Shown one piece after another: positions 1 to 12,500 of a stretch of DNA of 64,000 bases. The notes below the pieces were generated by a model. That model saw only the letters and a list, made by a program, of their open reading frames with translations. It did not search any database and was not told where the DNA came from. Made by a program: the position numbers and the translations under genes. The stretch's first letter is position 1; each line of letters begins with the position of its first letter. Source of the stretch: Drosophila miranda (Eukaryota; Arthropoda; Insecta; Diptera; Drosophilidae); assembly GCF_003369915.1 (NCBI RefSeq), contig NC_046675.1, positions 12,090,001 to 12,154,000 on the forward strand, read 5' to 3'.

Positions 1-261
1 ATTCGCCTTAATTCACTTTTCATACAAAACAGCAGCAGCACAAAAGCACGCCCCACACGCACACACACATGCATAATAAAAAGAGAAAGAGACTGAGAGA
101 TGGAGACAGAGACGGAGAGAGTTGGGTGAGAGGGTAGACACACAAAGACACTATCGCGCACACACACACTCCCACCCACGCTGAAGCAAATGCATGTTTG
201 TTGTAATTAATTTAAAATATTATTACAAGAGCGCGCGCGAGCGCTAAACTAAAGAAGAAAC

Positions 262-430
262 AAGAGCAGGAATGGAGGTGGAGGTGGAAAGGAGGTGGAA
301 AGGAGGTGGAAGTGGAAGCAGGAGTTGAGGTGGTTGGATGCTGGAGCAGGAATAGAGGTAGGAGTGGGAGCAGGAGCATCAAAAGGAGAAACTAGAACTG
401 GAGATGGAGTTGAAGTTGAAGTTGAAGTTG
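262..430. repeat. Purine-rich GGAGGTGGA-type minisatellite
   Basis: Imperfect tandem copies of GGAGGTGGAA-like and GTTGAA-like units run along the plus strand with almost no pyrimidine other than T. The strand asymmetry is strong (G/A on plus). It encodes nothing convincing; the minus-strand reading is only Pro/Thr/Ser low complexity. Confidence 0.75.
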
Positions 431-1478
431 GGAGAACGAACACCAAGCCGCCAGTGACAAGGCAACGTTAAATAATTATAGCCCAAGCGAACTGCAAACA
501 GAGAGAAAACAAACACACGCAAACAAGCACTCACACACGGAAACAGTGTGTGACTGAGAGAGGAGATGTGGCTAAATAACCGTACATATGTTGCTTCCGG
601 CTACACTGCAAAAAAGAATTGAAAACAATAAGGAATATTAGCTTGACAGCTGATTTTCTGCATATTTGGAGTCCCGTGAATTTCAGCAGTTTTTTAAGGT
701 TTTTCTTGCCGTGCACTTTTCGTATGTAGTGGGCGTTGTGGAAACAAAAAACCTGAGCCCCGAACCCGACTTTATTTTTAATTGACGCGACAACAAGCAG
801 GAACAGCAAATCAACAAGCACCAGTCAAAGAGCTACGAGGGGATGCTACCAAAAGTGGTAAGGGGAGGGGTGAAGCAAGCCCCAGAAGAGATTGGCAGCC
901 CTGACCAGGCAGTATGGCAAAAAAACCAACAAAAATACCAAAGACACAGAAGGAAATTGAAAAAAAAAAACAGAAAAAAAGAACGAGAGCGATGAAGAAA
1001 ACAAAGAGGAGAAAGCGAAAGAAAGTAATAAACGTAAAGCTATTACAAAATCTGATAATGGTCCGGAGCTGGCAATGAGGCAGACAAATAAACGCATGCC
1101 GGAACACGCACAGATATGCGCAAACACGAACAGCAATAGACAGAGAGAGAGAGATATAGAGAGAGAGAGCGGGCGGAACGCAGTGGAAGTGGAACACAAT
1201 AATAATGCAAGCCATCGAAACTGTAACAAAGTGCAACACAGAGCAGAGGCAGCCCTGGCCTGGGGAGCACATAAAGCCCGTTACAATATGCCCTGCCACA
1301 GCAGCAGCAGCAGGAGAGAAGGGGAGCAGCCGCAGCCGCAGCAGCAGCAACAGCAGGCAGCGGCAACATAAACTATGGAGGCGCGCGTGCTGCGACGGTT
1401 GCCGCAATATTAATTTCACGAATGAACAACCCTTGAATAAGCATCATGCACTCCATGTCCCGTCCCGCTGTTACGCGT

Positions 1479-1562
1479 AAGAGAGCGCACATCGAAGAGA
1501 GAGTGGAGTAAGAGAGCGCGCCTAAGAGAGTACTATCTCTCAGTGAAAGCTCACTGGAGAGC
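1479..1562. promoter_or_regulatory. GAGAG cluster (GAGA-factor type sites)
   Basis: Within about 85 bp there are at least six GAGAG or CTCTC motifs, including AAGAGAGCGC twice and a closely spaced GAGAG...CTCTC pair near 1527-1541, followed by a TCAGTG initiator-like sequence. GAGA factor (Trl) binds GAGAG in Drosophila promoters, Polycomb response elements and boundaries. What is seen is only the motif cluster; function is inferred. No adjacent coding start was found. Confidence 0.4.
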
Positions 1563-3145
1563 TTCGTGTGCTGGCCCGAAGTTCGCACACTGACAAAAAT
1601 AAAAAGGAAAAGGAGCCACGGCAGAGCCGAAGCCGAGATGCCGCCCCGCTGTGTGCGTGCGTGTCTGTGTGGCTGTGCAGGCCAGTTGCTTTTTCATTGT
1701 GCATTTCCCAGAGGTGCATTTTTCTGAAAATCTAATTTGAGAGATTGAGATTGTTTGGTCTTTCAATGTTCTGCTCGGTCGTTCGTGTTGCGACGCTTGC
1801 AATTTTGGGCCAACAACAAAAATATCCAAGGCATTCTAACACATACAAACAGACATAAGTACACTTGCATATATGTTCACATGTTTATATATTTATGCAG
1901 CAAAACATATTGGGGAGTTATTGTCACACGCACACACTCAGAGAGACTCTGAGAAAGAGAGAAAGATGTACATGCCCTCACACGCTCACTTTAATTGGAA
2001 GCGCTTCCGTTACGCTGTGGCAATTTTTTTGAAAAATCTACATTGGACCTTTGGCTGTGGAGAAAAGTCAGCACGGCACAGAGCAGAGCATAGCAGCAGT
2101 AGCTGTGGCATCCACAGTGGCTTCAATCATTGCGCGCCACGCTCGCTGCGGTTTGACAAACATTTTTCACAGAATGTGCAGAAGGCAACCACCAACCTCC
2201 ACGGACCCCAGCCCCAACCCCAACCCCATCTCCAGCTCCAGCTCCAGTCACCTCTCCGACACCCCTCTGGTATATGGCCCTCCTCCTCTTACTTATTCCG
2301 TGTATGTTTGATGAGTATGCGAGAGTTTTATGGCTGTATTGGGAATGAGCTGTGAGCAGGAGTAGAAGGATGTGGAGTACCAGGAGCAGGAGCATGATGA
2401 GGATGAGGATGTGGAGCATTAAAAGGCAGGATGAGAGCCAGGAGTATGACGAGCAGGCTTTGCCTTGATGGGGGTCTGGGGGTGATTGGGTTATGCTGTG
2501 ATTTTAATTTTGAAATCATACGACTGTGAATGCCAGGGCTGCAATCCAAAGCGATACGATACGATACGATGCGATACATGTGCGGATTTATTTATGCATA
2601 CTCGAACACGCACACAGTGTGTATCTGTATATGTATATGTATATGGGGGGGAATAAAGCGATAAAGCGCCTTACAGGATTTTGCATCGGACTGCTGCTGC
2701 TGCTGCTGTTCGCAATTTGATAAGCTACCTCTGGGCATTATTTTTACGACTCTTTTTTTTCTCACTTGCCAGACGCCTGCAAATATGCAATAAAATATTC
2801 CGATATTAAGCTGGTATGTAAATCAAACGAATCTTATTGTTTTCAATTTGCGCCACGAGTACTCGTTGTTGCTTTTTAGCCAAACGGATTAGACCTTCAG
2901 TCAATTGGGGAGAGCTTGATCCCCAAAAAAAAAAACCCACCAACAATCCATGCAGAACCGACTAACAGAAAGCCGCGGAATGAAACGTAGATGCGATCCA
3001 ATAATATTAAGTATACGCTCTGTTGAGCAATTTATTGAGTTTGTATAATTCTTTAAAGAAATCTTTTGTAGTTCAATTTCATTTCTCCATTCCCCATTTT
3101 AAAGCAAATTGTTTTGACATATCCCAAACAAAATGTGAAGCAGTT

Positions 3146-3151
3146 TTTATT
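3146..3151 (-). terminator. Candidate poly(A) signal of the fatty acyl-CoA reductase
   Basis: TTTATT on the plus strand reads AATAAA on the minus strand about 300 nt past the stop codon of the reductase. A second TTTATT occurs at about 3030. Which is used is not known. Confidence 0.4.
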
Positions 3152-3453
3152 GTGATCGATCGTCTAGATCCACATTACGAGTGCACAATCAACTCCAACG
3201 AATTTACATTAAGATACATACGTACGAACTAAGCTATACAAGGGTCGGATAAAGCGTTTCAAAGATATGACTAAGGGCATACGGATATGTTACAAACATA
3301 CATAGGTACATACAGCTACGACTAACAACTATTGCAGAAGATGAAACAGAAACGAAAGTGTTAGGGAACAAGGAAAGAAAGATTGACAAGGAGGAGGAGA
3401 GAAGTGAAAGACATGCCCTACAGTATTAATACATAAGAAAAAGTGTAGCGATC

Positions 3454-5376
3454 CTATAAGAAGATGAGCTTGATGAGGCCGTACAGTGCCCAGGCGACCA
3501 ACGAATAGAAAACAGCCAGCGTGGTATAGTGCAGGACCTTCAATCTGAAAGGAAAGACAAACAGAATTAGAGGATACTAACAGGAAGGAGCAATGGTAAG
3601 ACCCACCTCTCGTATCGCTTGATGGACTCGGGAATATTGCTGGGATCATCCTTCACCACATAAAGGCGCAGCCCATAGAGACTGACGCGGAAGAGATTGG
3701 TCCAGTCCAAGTCGCGCATATCGAAGGCAAACAGCCGCTTGTCCCTCTCATCCAGCTTTTCGGAGAGACTCCTCACATTATCGTTGTCGAAGCGAAACTC
3801 ATTTGAACTGAAGTACTTGAGGACATTGCTCAGCTTGTGGATCTTGCGATAGATCTTCATCATTCTAAGGGAAGACAGAGCGTTAGTCAAGAGACCCTCT
3901 AAAGAATCCTCTTACGCTCTTACCTTGGTTTCTTGCCAATGATCACCATAATGAAGTCCATGATCAGGGCGGGCAATGTGTGGTAGAAGAAGCATAGTAT
4001 GTGATACTGCCACATGTGTGGCACGATGGTGAAGCGCGGATACCATATGGACTTGCGCATCGGTATATCACAGCCATACTCAAAGCCATCCTCCATGTAA
4101 CGCCTCCAACTAACCATGTTTTCCGCGTCGGGGACATAGTTATAGATGGGCGGTGTCTCGTATCTGCGAAGGAGAGGATTTGAGATGCTTGATTGGTAAA
4201 ATATTAGCATTGCCACTCACTTGTTCCGCGCTATGTCCCAGGCACTGGCCAGCAGAGCATTCACACACATGTCCACCGGCACGATGTGCGCCTTGTTGTC
4301 CATATCACCGGTGAAGACGCGCAGAACGCCTGAGCCAATGCCCACAATGACGCCACAGGGTCCGTACATGTTGTCGATCCAACCGGTAACTGGTTCACGG
4401 TAAGTGGTGATCACTGTAGAAGAAGGCAGATAGACGTAACTCTTTGAATGAATCATGAGGAATGATTACTAACCTATGCCCGGCCTAAAGATCGTTACTG
4501 GCAGATTCTGTGCCGTCTGCTGCACCACATTCTCGGCCAGAACTTTGGTGAAGGTATACGTGTTCGGATACCCCTGAATAATGGTTGGCGTCAGGGTATT
4601 CAGAGTGTGCTCGTCCAGGCATTCGCTCAGCTTGAAGGCATTCTCGCCGGTCATGGTGCCGCTGTAGAACTTCTCCTGGATGTGGCGCATATTGCAGTGG
4701 GCAAATGCAGTGGAGACATGGACGAGGGCCTGTAGTGGATCAGAGAGTAAGTATCAAGGATCAGATATAGGAGAGGATAGAGTAGAGGAAGACCCACCTT
4801 CAGGTTGACAATCTCTTTGGCCAGCTTGATGATCTCCTTGGTGCCATGGACATTGATGGCAATGGCCATTTTCAGCTTCTCATCGAACCGGACTGTGGCC
4901 GCACTGTGGAGAACAATGTTCACATTCTCCAGAATGGTCTCCCGCTCATCTGGACTGATACCCATTCCCGGCAGAGAGCAGTCCCCGCTGATGATTGTGA
5001 TCTGGCAGCGATACTTGGGATTAACCTGTTTCATCTTGTCAAAGACCTAGGGGGAAATCAATGCAACGAATGAGAAAAAGGTGGTACAATTCGGCACTCA
5101 AACACTTACCGGATCATTAAACAGATCCTCAATGCGTGCGAATGCATCCTTGCCCTTTTTGGTGCGTATCAGCAAATATATTTGTCCCACCTCCGTGACG
5201 CGCAACAATTTCTCGATGATAACTGGGGGACAGAGAAGAAGGCTCTGGGCGATAAGTATAAGGAATTCCAGTCACGTACTCGGGAGTGGATGGGAACTTA
5301 CTTTTGCCGAAGAATCCTGTGCCGCCAGTGAGGAATACGCCCTTGTCCTTGTAGAACATTTGCATGGGCGACTCGT
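3454..5376 (-). CDS. wat: Fatty acyl-CoA reductase (waterproof-like), 5' exon(s) not located
   Basis: Eight coding exons on the minus strand: 5376-5302, 5222-5110, 5046-4798, 4729-4474, 4413-4221, 4163-3924, 3864-3607 and 3544-3454 (stop TAG at 3454-3456). All introns are 57-79 bp with GT..AG ends, and the joined frame stays open for about 490 residues. It reduces long-chain acyl-CoA to fatty alcohol with NADPH at ER or lipid membranes. Seen: the Rossmann motif GGTGFFG at about residues 17-23, then IYLLIR; a Ser-containing HVSTAF segment; the short-chain-reductase YxxxK motif as YTFTK; a C-terminal FAR_C region (LFAFDMRDLDW); and a hydrophobic C-terminal segment of about 25 residues ending at the stop. 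Family proteins are about 500-520 residues, so only some 10-25 residues are missing. The first visible exon opens after a good acceptor (ACTTGTGGTACAG) inside a codon, so an upstream exon exists; a fallback ATG lies at SPMQMFYKDK. The best match I recall is D. melanogaster CG1443 (waterproof), needed for tracheal gas filling. Family call very sure; orthology likely. Confidence 0.9.
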
Positions 5377-8300
5377 CTGTACCACAAGTGGAAGTTTGCG
5401 TGGGGGAAGAGATCAATGCAAACAGTCATTAAACAATTAGCCAATTTAATGCGCATCATTGATGGGCCCACCCACTCGGGAAAATCTTGCCCCTGTCCCA
5501 GCCCCATTCCCTGCCACAGGCCCTGCCCTGTCTGAGGGCTGAAGGCTGTTTGCTGTGGGTTCGATTCAGTTCAGTTTCCGTTCGGTTTGTTTGCCACCAA
5601 CTTGAAGCGCCGTCACGAATTTAAATGCGCATCAAATGCCACTTGAATTGCGCATAATTCACGCCACACACAGACACACACTCACACAGAGATACGGAGG
5701 CACACACAGAGAGACTGCCACTCGGAATAGTTGAGGGAGAGGCATGCGGCCGGAGGTTAGCATCTAGCCTGCATTTTTGTCCAAAGTGCCAAAATGGCAA
5801 CAACACTTGACGTTTCAACGTTGCCTGCCGATGGGTGCACACGCACCCCGGTCCCCATCCCCATCCCCATCCACATGCCACATATATCACCCATCCATCT
5901 CGCCTATCCCCATCCCCATTCCCATACACATATCCATACCCATACCCACATCGTTGTTTGCGGCGTCGGCATCGGTTGCTGCTGCTGCCTGCCACTTGCT
6001 GGGCCACTCATAAATATTTGCAAGTTAGCAGCTCGTCGAGCCATTCATCTATTGTCTAAAACGTACACAACCGCACACCGACACACACACACACACACTC
6101 TGGCACGCACACAGCTACACAGCTGCTACATATGCTACACGTGTATTAATATGTACACTGGGCGAAAAACAATCATGGTGCTCCCATGAGCAAATATTTT
6201 CAATCCGAGAAGGAGCTTCAAATTAGGGGATAATTAATAGCCATTGAGAGCACGTATCACTGTCACAATGTATCACTATTATTGCTATTATTAATATTAA
6301 GATTCTATCCCTCAAAACCAAATAAATAAATGGTTGAAGCCAAATGAAAAAACAGATCGATACAAGGTGGAACTATGTAATGGAACCAACCATTTCGGAT
6401 TGATTTGGATAATTTCGATCTATCTGTGTCTGTTTTTATGGGATATTCTTTATGAGAAGATCTGTACTTCACAAATACCGTAAAGCACATTGCCATACAA
6501 TCTTATTAGTCGAAACTATGACTGTTCTCCTTTTGGTTTCTCACAGTGTACTATGGCCCGTGCAGGACATTCCTCAATTGAATGGCATCTCATCTTGAAG
6601 ATGCCCTGTTTAGACGCGGCCTTTGCATGCGTCTAGAGATGCCTAATTGCCAATCGTCGGCGTAAATCACTGTCAGTCAGTGCACAGGGACGCAGGATGC
6701 ACCGACACACACCGACTCACACACACAATTGCCACTTGATAATTGCATAATAAATGCAACATTGTTGAGGAGATGCCGGCAGCCCTTCAGCGCCCCCTTC
6801 CCCCAGCAGCTCCCTGCAGCTACCATCTCCAGCGTCAAGCATAACAAACACATTCACACAAATACAACTTGACACCTAGACCTGACACCAGCATTGGTGG
6901 CATGCCACCATTCCCTGGAAGCCAACGACGAAGCCGAAGCCGAAGCCTCAGCCGAAGCCCTGGCCTGAGGCCGCACTCAACCACAAGCACTTGGCCCGCT
7001 CACTCAAATGTTTTGTTTGCCTATGCTAATTGGCTTAAATGCAACTCAAGCGCACTTCGCCATCGCCTCGCCTCGCATCGCATCGCCTCGCGTCGACTGG
7101 AAACTGAAACTGAAACTGAAAATGTGCCACCAACAGTGCGGACCCCCGTCCCCGTTGCCAACACCCAACCAGTCCCATCGCAGGCCCCCAAAGACAGCAC
7201 TTCATGCCACACCATGCCCCACCATCCATCATTGTTTATGAACGCTGCGAAATTGAGCCTGGCCCCACTCGGAGTCGGGCCTGGAGTGTGGCATGGAGTG
7301 GAGTCGAGTGCGGCGTTTAAAGCTTTTTGAGCGCTTTGGGGCATTTGTTCAACGCTAACTCCAACACCAACAGTAACAGCAGCAACATCAGCGGCGGCAC
7401 CCATAACCAGAGGAGAAGGCTGCTTCGAGGGTCGCAACTCTTGATACCCTTAAAAATCGAGCAACAGGAAGACATTCGTGAATCAGCCAATGCAATTATA
7501 TCTTACAAATTATAGTTTGTTGAGGTTTAGTTTGAATATCTTGAGAAACAAAAGCGTTTTCCATACAAAGACTTTTCCAATCCGATCTAGATCTTGTTGT
7601 CTGTCACAAATAGCTCCTCAAAATCATATCACCCTCTTTGAGTGTACAGCAAGAGCGCATCCCCGCTTTGAGTGAATTGTCAACAATTGTTGTTGGCTCT
7701 TTGGATTTTGTGGGCTGCCGCGCTCAGACAAAAGTCTGTCACATAATTTGTCAATTTAAACCAAAAAAAAATTTGTTTTTAGTCACCCCAGCCCCTGCTC
7801 CTGCCGCTCTCCACTCCGACACCCCCAGCTAATTTAATATTTCATAAAACACCTTTTTTGCGGTTGGGGATTTGTGTGTGTTTCGGAGGGGGTATTGCTC
7901 TTAAACCTGATCCTGTCTGGTCTCGTTAGGTCTGGTACGGGTACGGGTACGGTCTGGTCACTCACCCTTCACGTCATTTATGAGCTGAGAATGGTCTTCC
8001 AGTGTTTTCCTGCCATTCATAATGTTCATTATTTTGGGATCATCCATCTTAAACGGGTAATAATTTCAGGTTGATCTGGAAAGAAGAAAAGAAGAACGTA
8101 TTGAGTTTGGGGGCATACAAATTGGACAATTATCTGGAAACAAAAGTGTTTTGAAGGTATATTGATTGCTTGCGTCTCATAGGGCTTAAGGAACTTAAGA
8201 AATACAATAGAGTTATCAATGTTCATAGACAAAACTTACAACAGAAATCTAATAGTAATCATCCAAGGCAACACCTTCGATTTCCCCTGCCTTGGGGACC

Positions 8301-9479
8301 CACAGATAATCTCATAATTGAATAACCGAACACTCTTTTCCCTTTGACAGAAGTTTGCAGGAAAATGTTTTTCTAATTCGGAATAGTTGAATGGGAAATG
8401 CGAAATGCGAAAACCATAAAGCCAATTAGAAGGCGACCAAAACGGTCTCCGTGCGACTGTTTCTTGGCGACCAAAAATCAAATATAATATGTATATATGT
8501 AAGTAAATTTCGCTTCGGTAAAGCTCGAAATTTAATTAAAAGTTTTCAGAGAGCTGGGAAAACCAGGGAAAAGCTGGCAAAAGCAGCTCGGAGCGCCACT
8601 AAAATTTCTAATGAAGTGCCAGACGCACCTGTTGACAGAGCCCCCCAAAATGCGAAAGCAAAAGCAAAAAACGAGAACGAAAACGAAAACGAGAACGAAA
8701 AACGAGCAAAATATGAAACCGAAACCGAAATGGGACTCAAACTCAAATAAAATTTAATAATCAAATTTAACATTTTTGAGCAGCGACTCGCAATGGAAAG
8801 GTGAATGAAACTATGCAAAAGTTGGGATAATTATAAATGAGTTAAGAATCTTTGAACTCAAAACTTGGACATAAATTAGCAACGAACAAAAAAATAATTG
8901 CTCATTTGCATGAAAAGTAATTTATAGAGCCTCGAAATTAACCCGTTTTCTGTTCGAGATTTCAATTTCAAGTACAATACTACGCTTGAAACCTGTTACA
9001 CACGAATTCCGATTCAATTCAATTTAATTTCAACCGATTCGCCGCCAGTTCGATGACTCTGTGCTGCGCTATTCTGTACAAAAGAAGTGCACAAGCAACA
9101 AGCAACCGAATGTGTAAAGTACTCGAACATACTAATAGTGATAATTACAACAATTCGCCGTACAACAAAGACTGAAGCTAAATGAATTAAGTTCTCGATT
9201 ATGTGCGGCCGACCGGTCGGGCCAGAGCCTCAGACAGACGACGCGTCGTCTCGGGACCCAGACACGGTTCCAGGCCCAAACGCAAATGACAAAGTAATCA
9301 AAGCTCGTCGGGCATTGTTCCGCAGCGAGATAAATATCTCGGCAAACAAAAGCAGCAAGGAAAAGCATATGGCGGTGCAGTGCGTTTCATCAGTGTAAGG
9401 CAGTAGTAGACAGGGTAATGCGAAAAATAACCGGGTGATAATCGTTGCAATAAGTATTTTAATCACTTCATTACACAAA
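5377..9479. other. Non-coding stretch upstream of the reductase, probably intron
   Basis: No coding exon could be supported on either strand. It holds CATCCC/CATACC repeats (about 5850-5950), CA repeats (about 5670-5700 and 6080-6110), TCGCC repeats (7060-7095), AACTGA repeats (about 7100-7120) and ACGAAA repeats (8680-8705). Because the reductase's first visible exon needs an exon further right, part or all of this is likely its 5' intron. Confidence 0.5.
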
Positions 9480-10080
9480 TTTTATGAACGTTATCCGATG
9501 ATATGTCATGATTATTGTAATATAAACCTCATAACTCTTTCAAAAGTAGAAAAACGTATACTGAATGCTTAATAAATTACCTTATTTATGTTGAGTGCTA
9601 ACTTATAAACTTCTAAAATGATAGGGTAACTTAAAATGTACGATAAATTACATTATTCGAGTTTAAGACCTTATTTGAAAAATGTATTCACGGCGATAAT
9701 TGAATTATGACAATAATCGAGCTAGAACGGCTTTTAGCTATTTGATGATTAACTCCAACATTCTAGTAATAATTTACTTAATTCGTGAGCTTTGGCCACC
9801 AAATAATGGATCATATTGGTTAATTTGATTATATTATAATAAAACTCTAGCCTACTCTAATTATTGTTAAATTGTTGTGAAACAAAAACTTTTCTTGATT
9901 TTCGATTAAATTCTTGGTGGCTTAAGTCTGTGATCCCTTACTAATCAATCGATTTCTTTAATAATCAAACTGCCAATTGTTATATAGATTTTAGCCTCTA
10001 TTAGCTAACTTCTCTTATTAGATTATTCGTTCTAATCTCAAAAAAACCTTTTACACATCCCAATAACACGTTCAAGCAAT
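9480..10080. other. AT-rich block with many TAAT cores
   Basis: About 600 bp of strongly AT-rich sequence with repeated TAAT/ATTA cores and several AATCGA motifs, without open frames. This composition is common in Drosophila enhancers bound by homeodomain factors and in AT-rich intergenic DNA; the sequence alone does not separate these. Confidence 0.3.
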
Positions 10081-12500
10081 GACACATTTTTACCAGATTG
10101 CTTTATACTCCATTATTTTAAGCTTTTCACAAACTCAATTAAATACTCATTACACAGCGCTTTATATTTGCGGGTCGCACTGTTTGCCATTTACTGGCTG
10201 CGAAAACAAACAACAACGGTCCCATGGAACAATGGGAGAAAGAAAAACAATGAAAAGCCCTGCCAAAGAGAAAGGGACATCTAAAGAGCAAACAAAAGGG
10301 AGAGAAAGAGAGAGAGAGAGCTCAGGTACGAGTGTCTGTAAATTGGATACGAAAATGGAAATTAAATAATTTTGTGCAAGTCAAAGTCTCGCACAATTAA
10401 CCCATATTTGCCATATTTGCAATTGAAAACCGAACACAGTGGCACTGGCACTGGCAGCTGGCACCTGGCACCCACCCCTTAACCCCTCGGTGCGAGTATT
10501 GCAGCGTGTTGCATTTCACACCAATTGAGAAGCTTTTACACTGCTTGCGCCTGGCTCGGCGCTCACTCAGTCGAATGAATGACGAAAGCAACGCAGTGCA
10601 ATGAAATGGGAGGCGAGGCGGAGAGGTGCGCTGCGGTGCGGTGCTGGAAAAGAGAGGGAGAAGGCGAAGAGTCGGCTGCAAAGAGGAGCGGAAGAGGAGG
10701 GCAGAGCAGAAGGCAGTGCGGTAAAAGAGACACTTAGTTAGTTGGGCAGCTTGCCAAGCTCCATCCAACCGACTGACTGACTCGCCGCTCCCGGACCCCC
10801 GGCCACCCTGACTCATTTCCCCGACCCACGCCGTATATGGCTAACTACTGGCAATGTCGGCCAAAAAGCCACTGCAGCTGATTGCACCACGTTGGCGACC
10901 ACAGTAGCTGCCACCGGCGATGCCACCGCCAACGCGAAGTCAGTCAGTCATTCCAGTCCAGTCGTCAGTCCAGAATGACGGCAGCCAGTGCTCTACAAGA
11001 GGTGCACAGCACACTGCCCCCTCCGTCCACAAATACGCACTGAATGAACCTTCGACAGTGGTGAGGGGATGACTTTGTAGACGAATTTATACATTGTTTA
11101 AGTATCAGCCACAGATACTGCTCCTCTTTGCCCCTGCACCCCATTGGCGTTGCCCGTTGTCGACACCGAAACTCCATCGTCAATGCACATCGAAGCGCAG
11201 CTAATTGAAAGAGTACGGCACAGTGGGTCAAGGTAGGGCAATAAGTGGATGAAAGTTCTGTGTTCCAGAAGGCACAAAAATTGTACAAAAATGTACGAAT
11301 AGTGTTTCCTTTTACCTCTTTCGATAATCCCAGTTGCTGATTGAGTTGATTCCACTGTTCGACTCGATTCGATGTTGCCACTTCTGGTAGTTCTTTTACT
11401 TTTGGCGCTTGTTTGCGTGCGGTGCACGAGGCCGCCGGCTACCCGGCCTGCTGCTGCCCCAACAACAACAGAAACTTTTTGGGGGGGGAACAATGGACTA
11501 AAAAACAAAAGTATGAACCACAACAATAACAGCGGCCGCAGAGCCAGCAGCGGCAACAGCGGGGGGCAGTGTCTGTTGGCAATGCAACAGCATTGCAACA
11601 GCAGCAGCAACAGCTACGCGGCGGCAACAATGAGAATAGCGCGGGGTTTGGGATGCCTGCACCACTTCAATGGAGCACCACGCGGCTCTGCCAACCACCT
11701 CCAACCATCCTCCAGCCGTACTCGGTGCAGCCATGCAACCGAATGGGAATCAAAAATGCCAAGCCCTCTCGTCGAACACTTTTGACGAGGCTCATTCGCT
11801 TTGAATTTTATTTAATGCCTTTGTAATAAAGTGTAAAATGGCGAAAAAGTGCAAACAACGGCGAGAAATGCTAAGAGGAAGTGCCCCAAGAGGAAGCTGA
11901 AGAGGAGCTGGCTGTGCATAATATCCAGAACAACATCATCATCATCAGCATCACCATTATCGGAGGACCATGACCAGGAAGAGGAGCCAGCCCCAGGAAG
12001 AGGGTCCGCCGCAGATGCAGGGAGTTCGAATAAGTAAGAACTGCGGCCAGACACCAGTGGCCACATTAAAAGAAGAAGAAATAATTAACAGCAACAGTTT
12101 GAAAGTCCATAAAATGAAAATGGTCGAGCATTGCCAACACTGCCATCACCATGGCCGTAGATTCCACCATCGAACCCCACCCCTCTCCTATGTCCGTCCA
12201 CCTTCCAGCGCCCACTCCACCCCCAGTCATTGGCATCACCATTACCCGGCGTCGCCATCGCAACCGCCGCGACCACCGCATGTGCCATACAACTTCCGAC
12301 TTCCGCTTGGCTTTGCCTGGGTCTGGGTCTGGGTCTGGGTCTGTGTCCGTCCTGCCCTGCCCTGCCCTCGTCCGGGTCTGACTGGTACTCCGGTGTGGAC
12401 TACTGTGTGGACTCTGGCCCGCCTCTGTTTGCCATACCCTTTTCGATAAGTGGGCATAGTCACTCAATCGTTATGTCCTACCTGTTTGCATTTATACTCG
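10081..12500. other. GC-richer non-coding block, possible promoter/exon region
   Basis: The block from about 10420 to 12450 is clearly GC-richer than its flanks. It holds AGTCAGTCA/initiator-like repeats (about 10770-10780 and 10940-10975), CAG/CAA (opa-type) repeats (11580-11620), GAAGAGGA purine tracts and a TCTGGG tandem repeat (about 12318-12345). A plus-strand open frame at 11372-11785 starts with a signal-peptide-like segment (see findings), but no splice structure or known domain supports a gene. It could be an alternative promoter or 5' exon region of the reductase on the minus strand, or an unannotated transcript. Confidence 0.3.

Larger units (their letters stand above)
1..3100. other. 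Intergenic DNA, no gene seen
   Basis: No open reading frame here has exon-like structure or a recognisable protein. The stretch is rich in CA/TG dinucleotides, purine tracts, CAG-type repeats (about 1300-1360) and GATAC repeats (about 2550-2575). Translations are low-complexity, as expected of simple sequence. The right end, below about 3130, is AT-rich and probably lies downstream of the fatty acyl-CoA reductase. A neighbouring gene may lie further left, outside the window. Confidence 0.6.

Noticed and set aside
811..1419. 202-codon minus-strand frame rich in Leu/Phe/Cys
   Set aside because: Reverse reading of purine-rich GAGA/AAA simple sequence; no exon signals or known domain.
2550..2578. 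GATAC tandem run as a possible BEAF-type CGATA site cluster
   Set aside because: It is a pure 5-bp simple repeat; similar GATAC and GATGC runs occur at 53607 and 60888, so microsatellite origin is the simpler reading.
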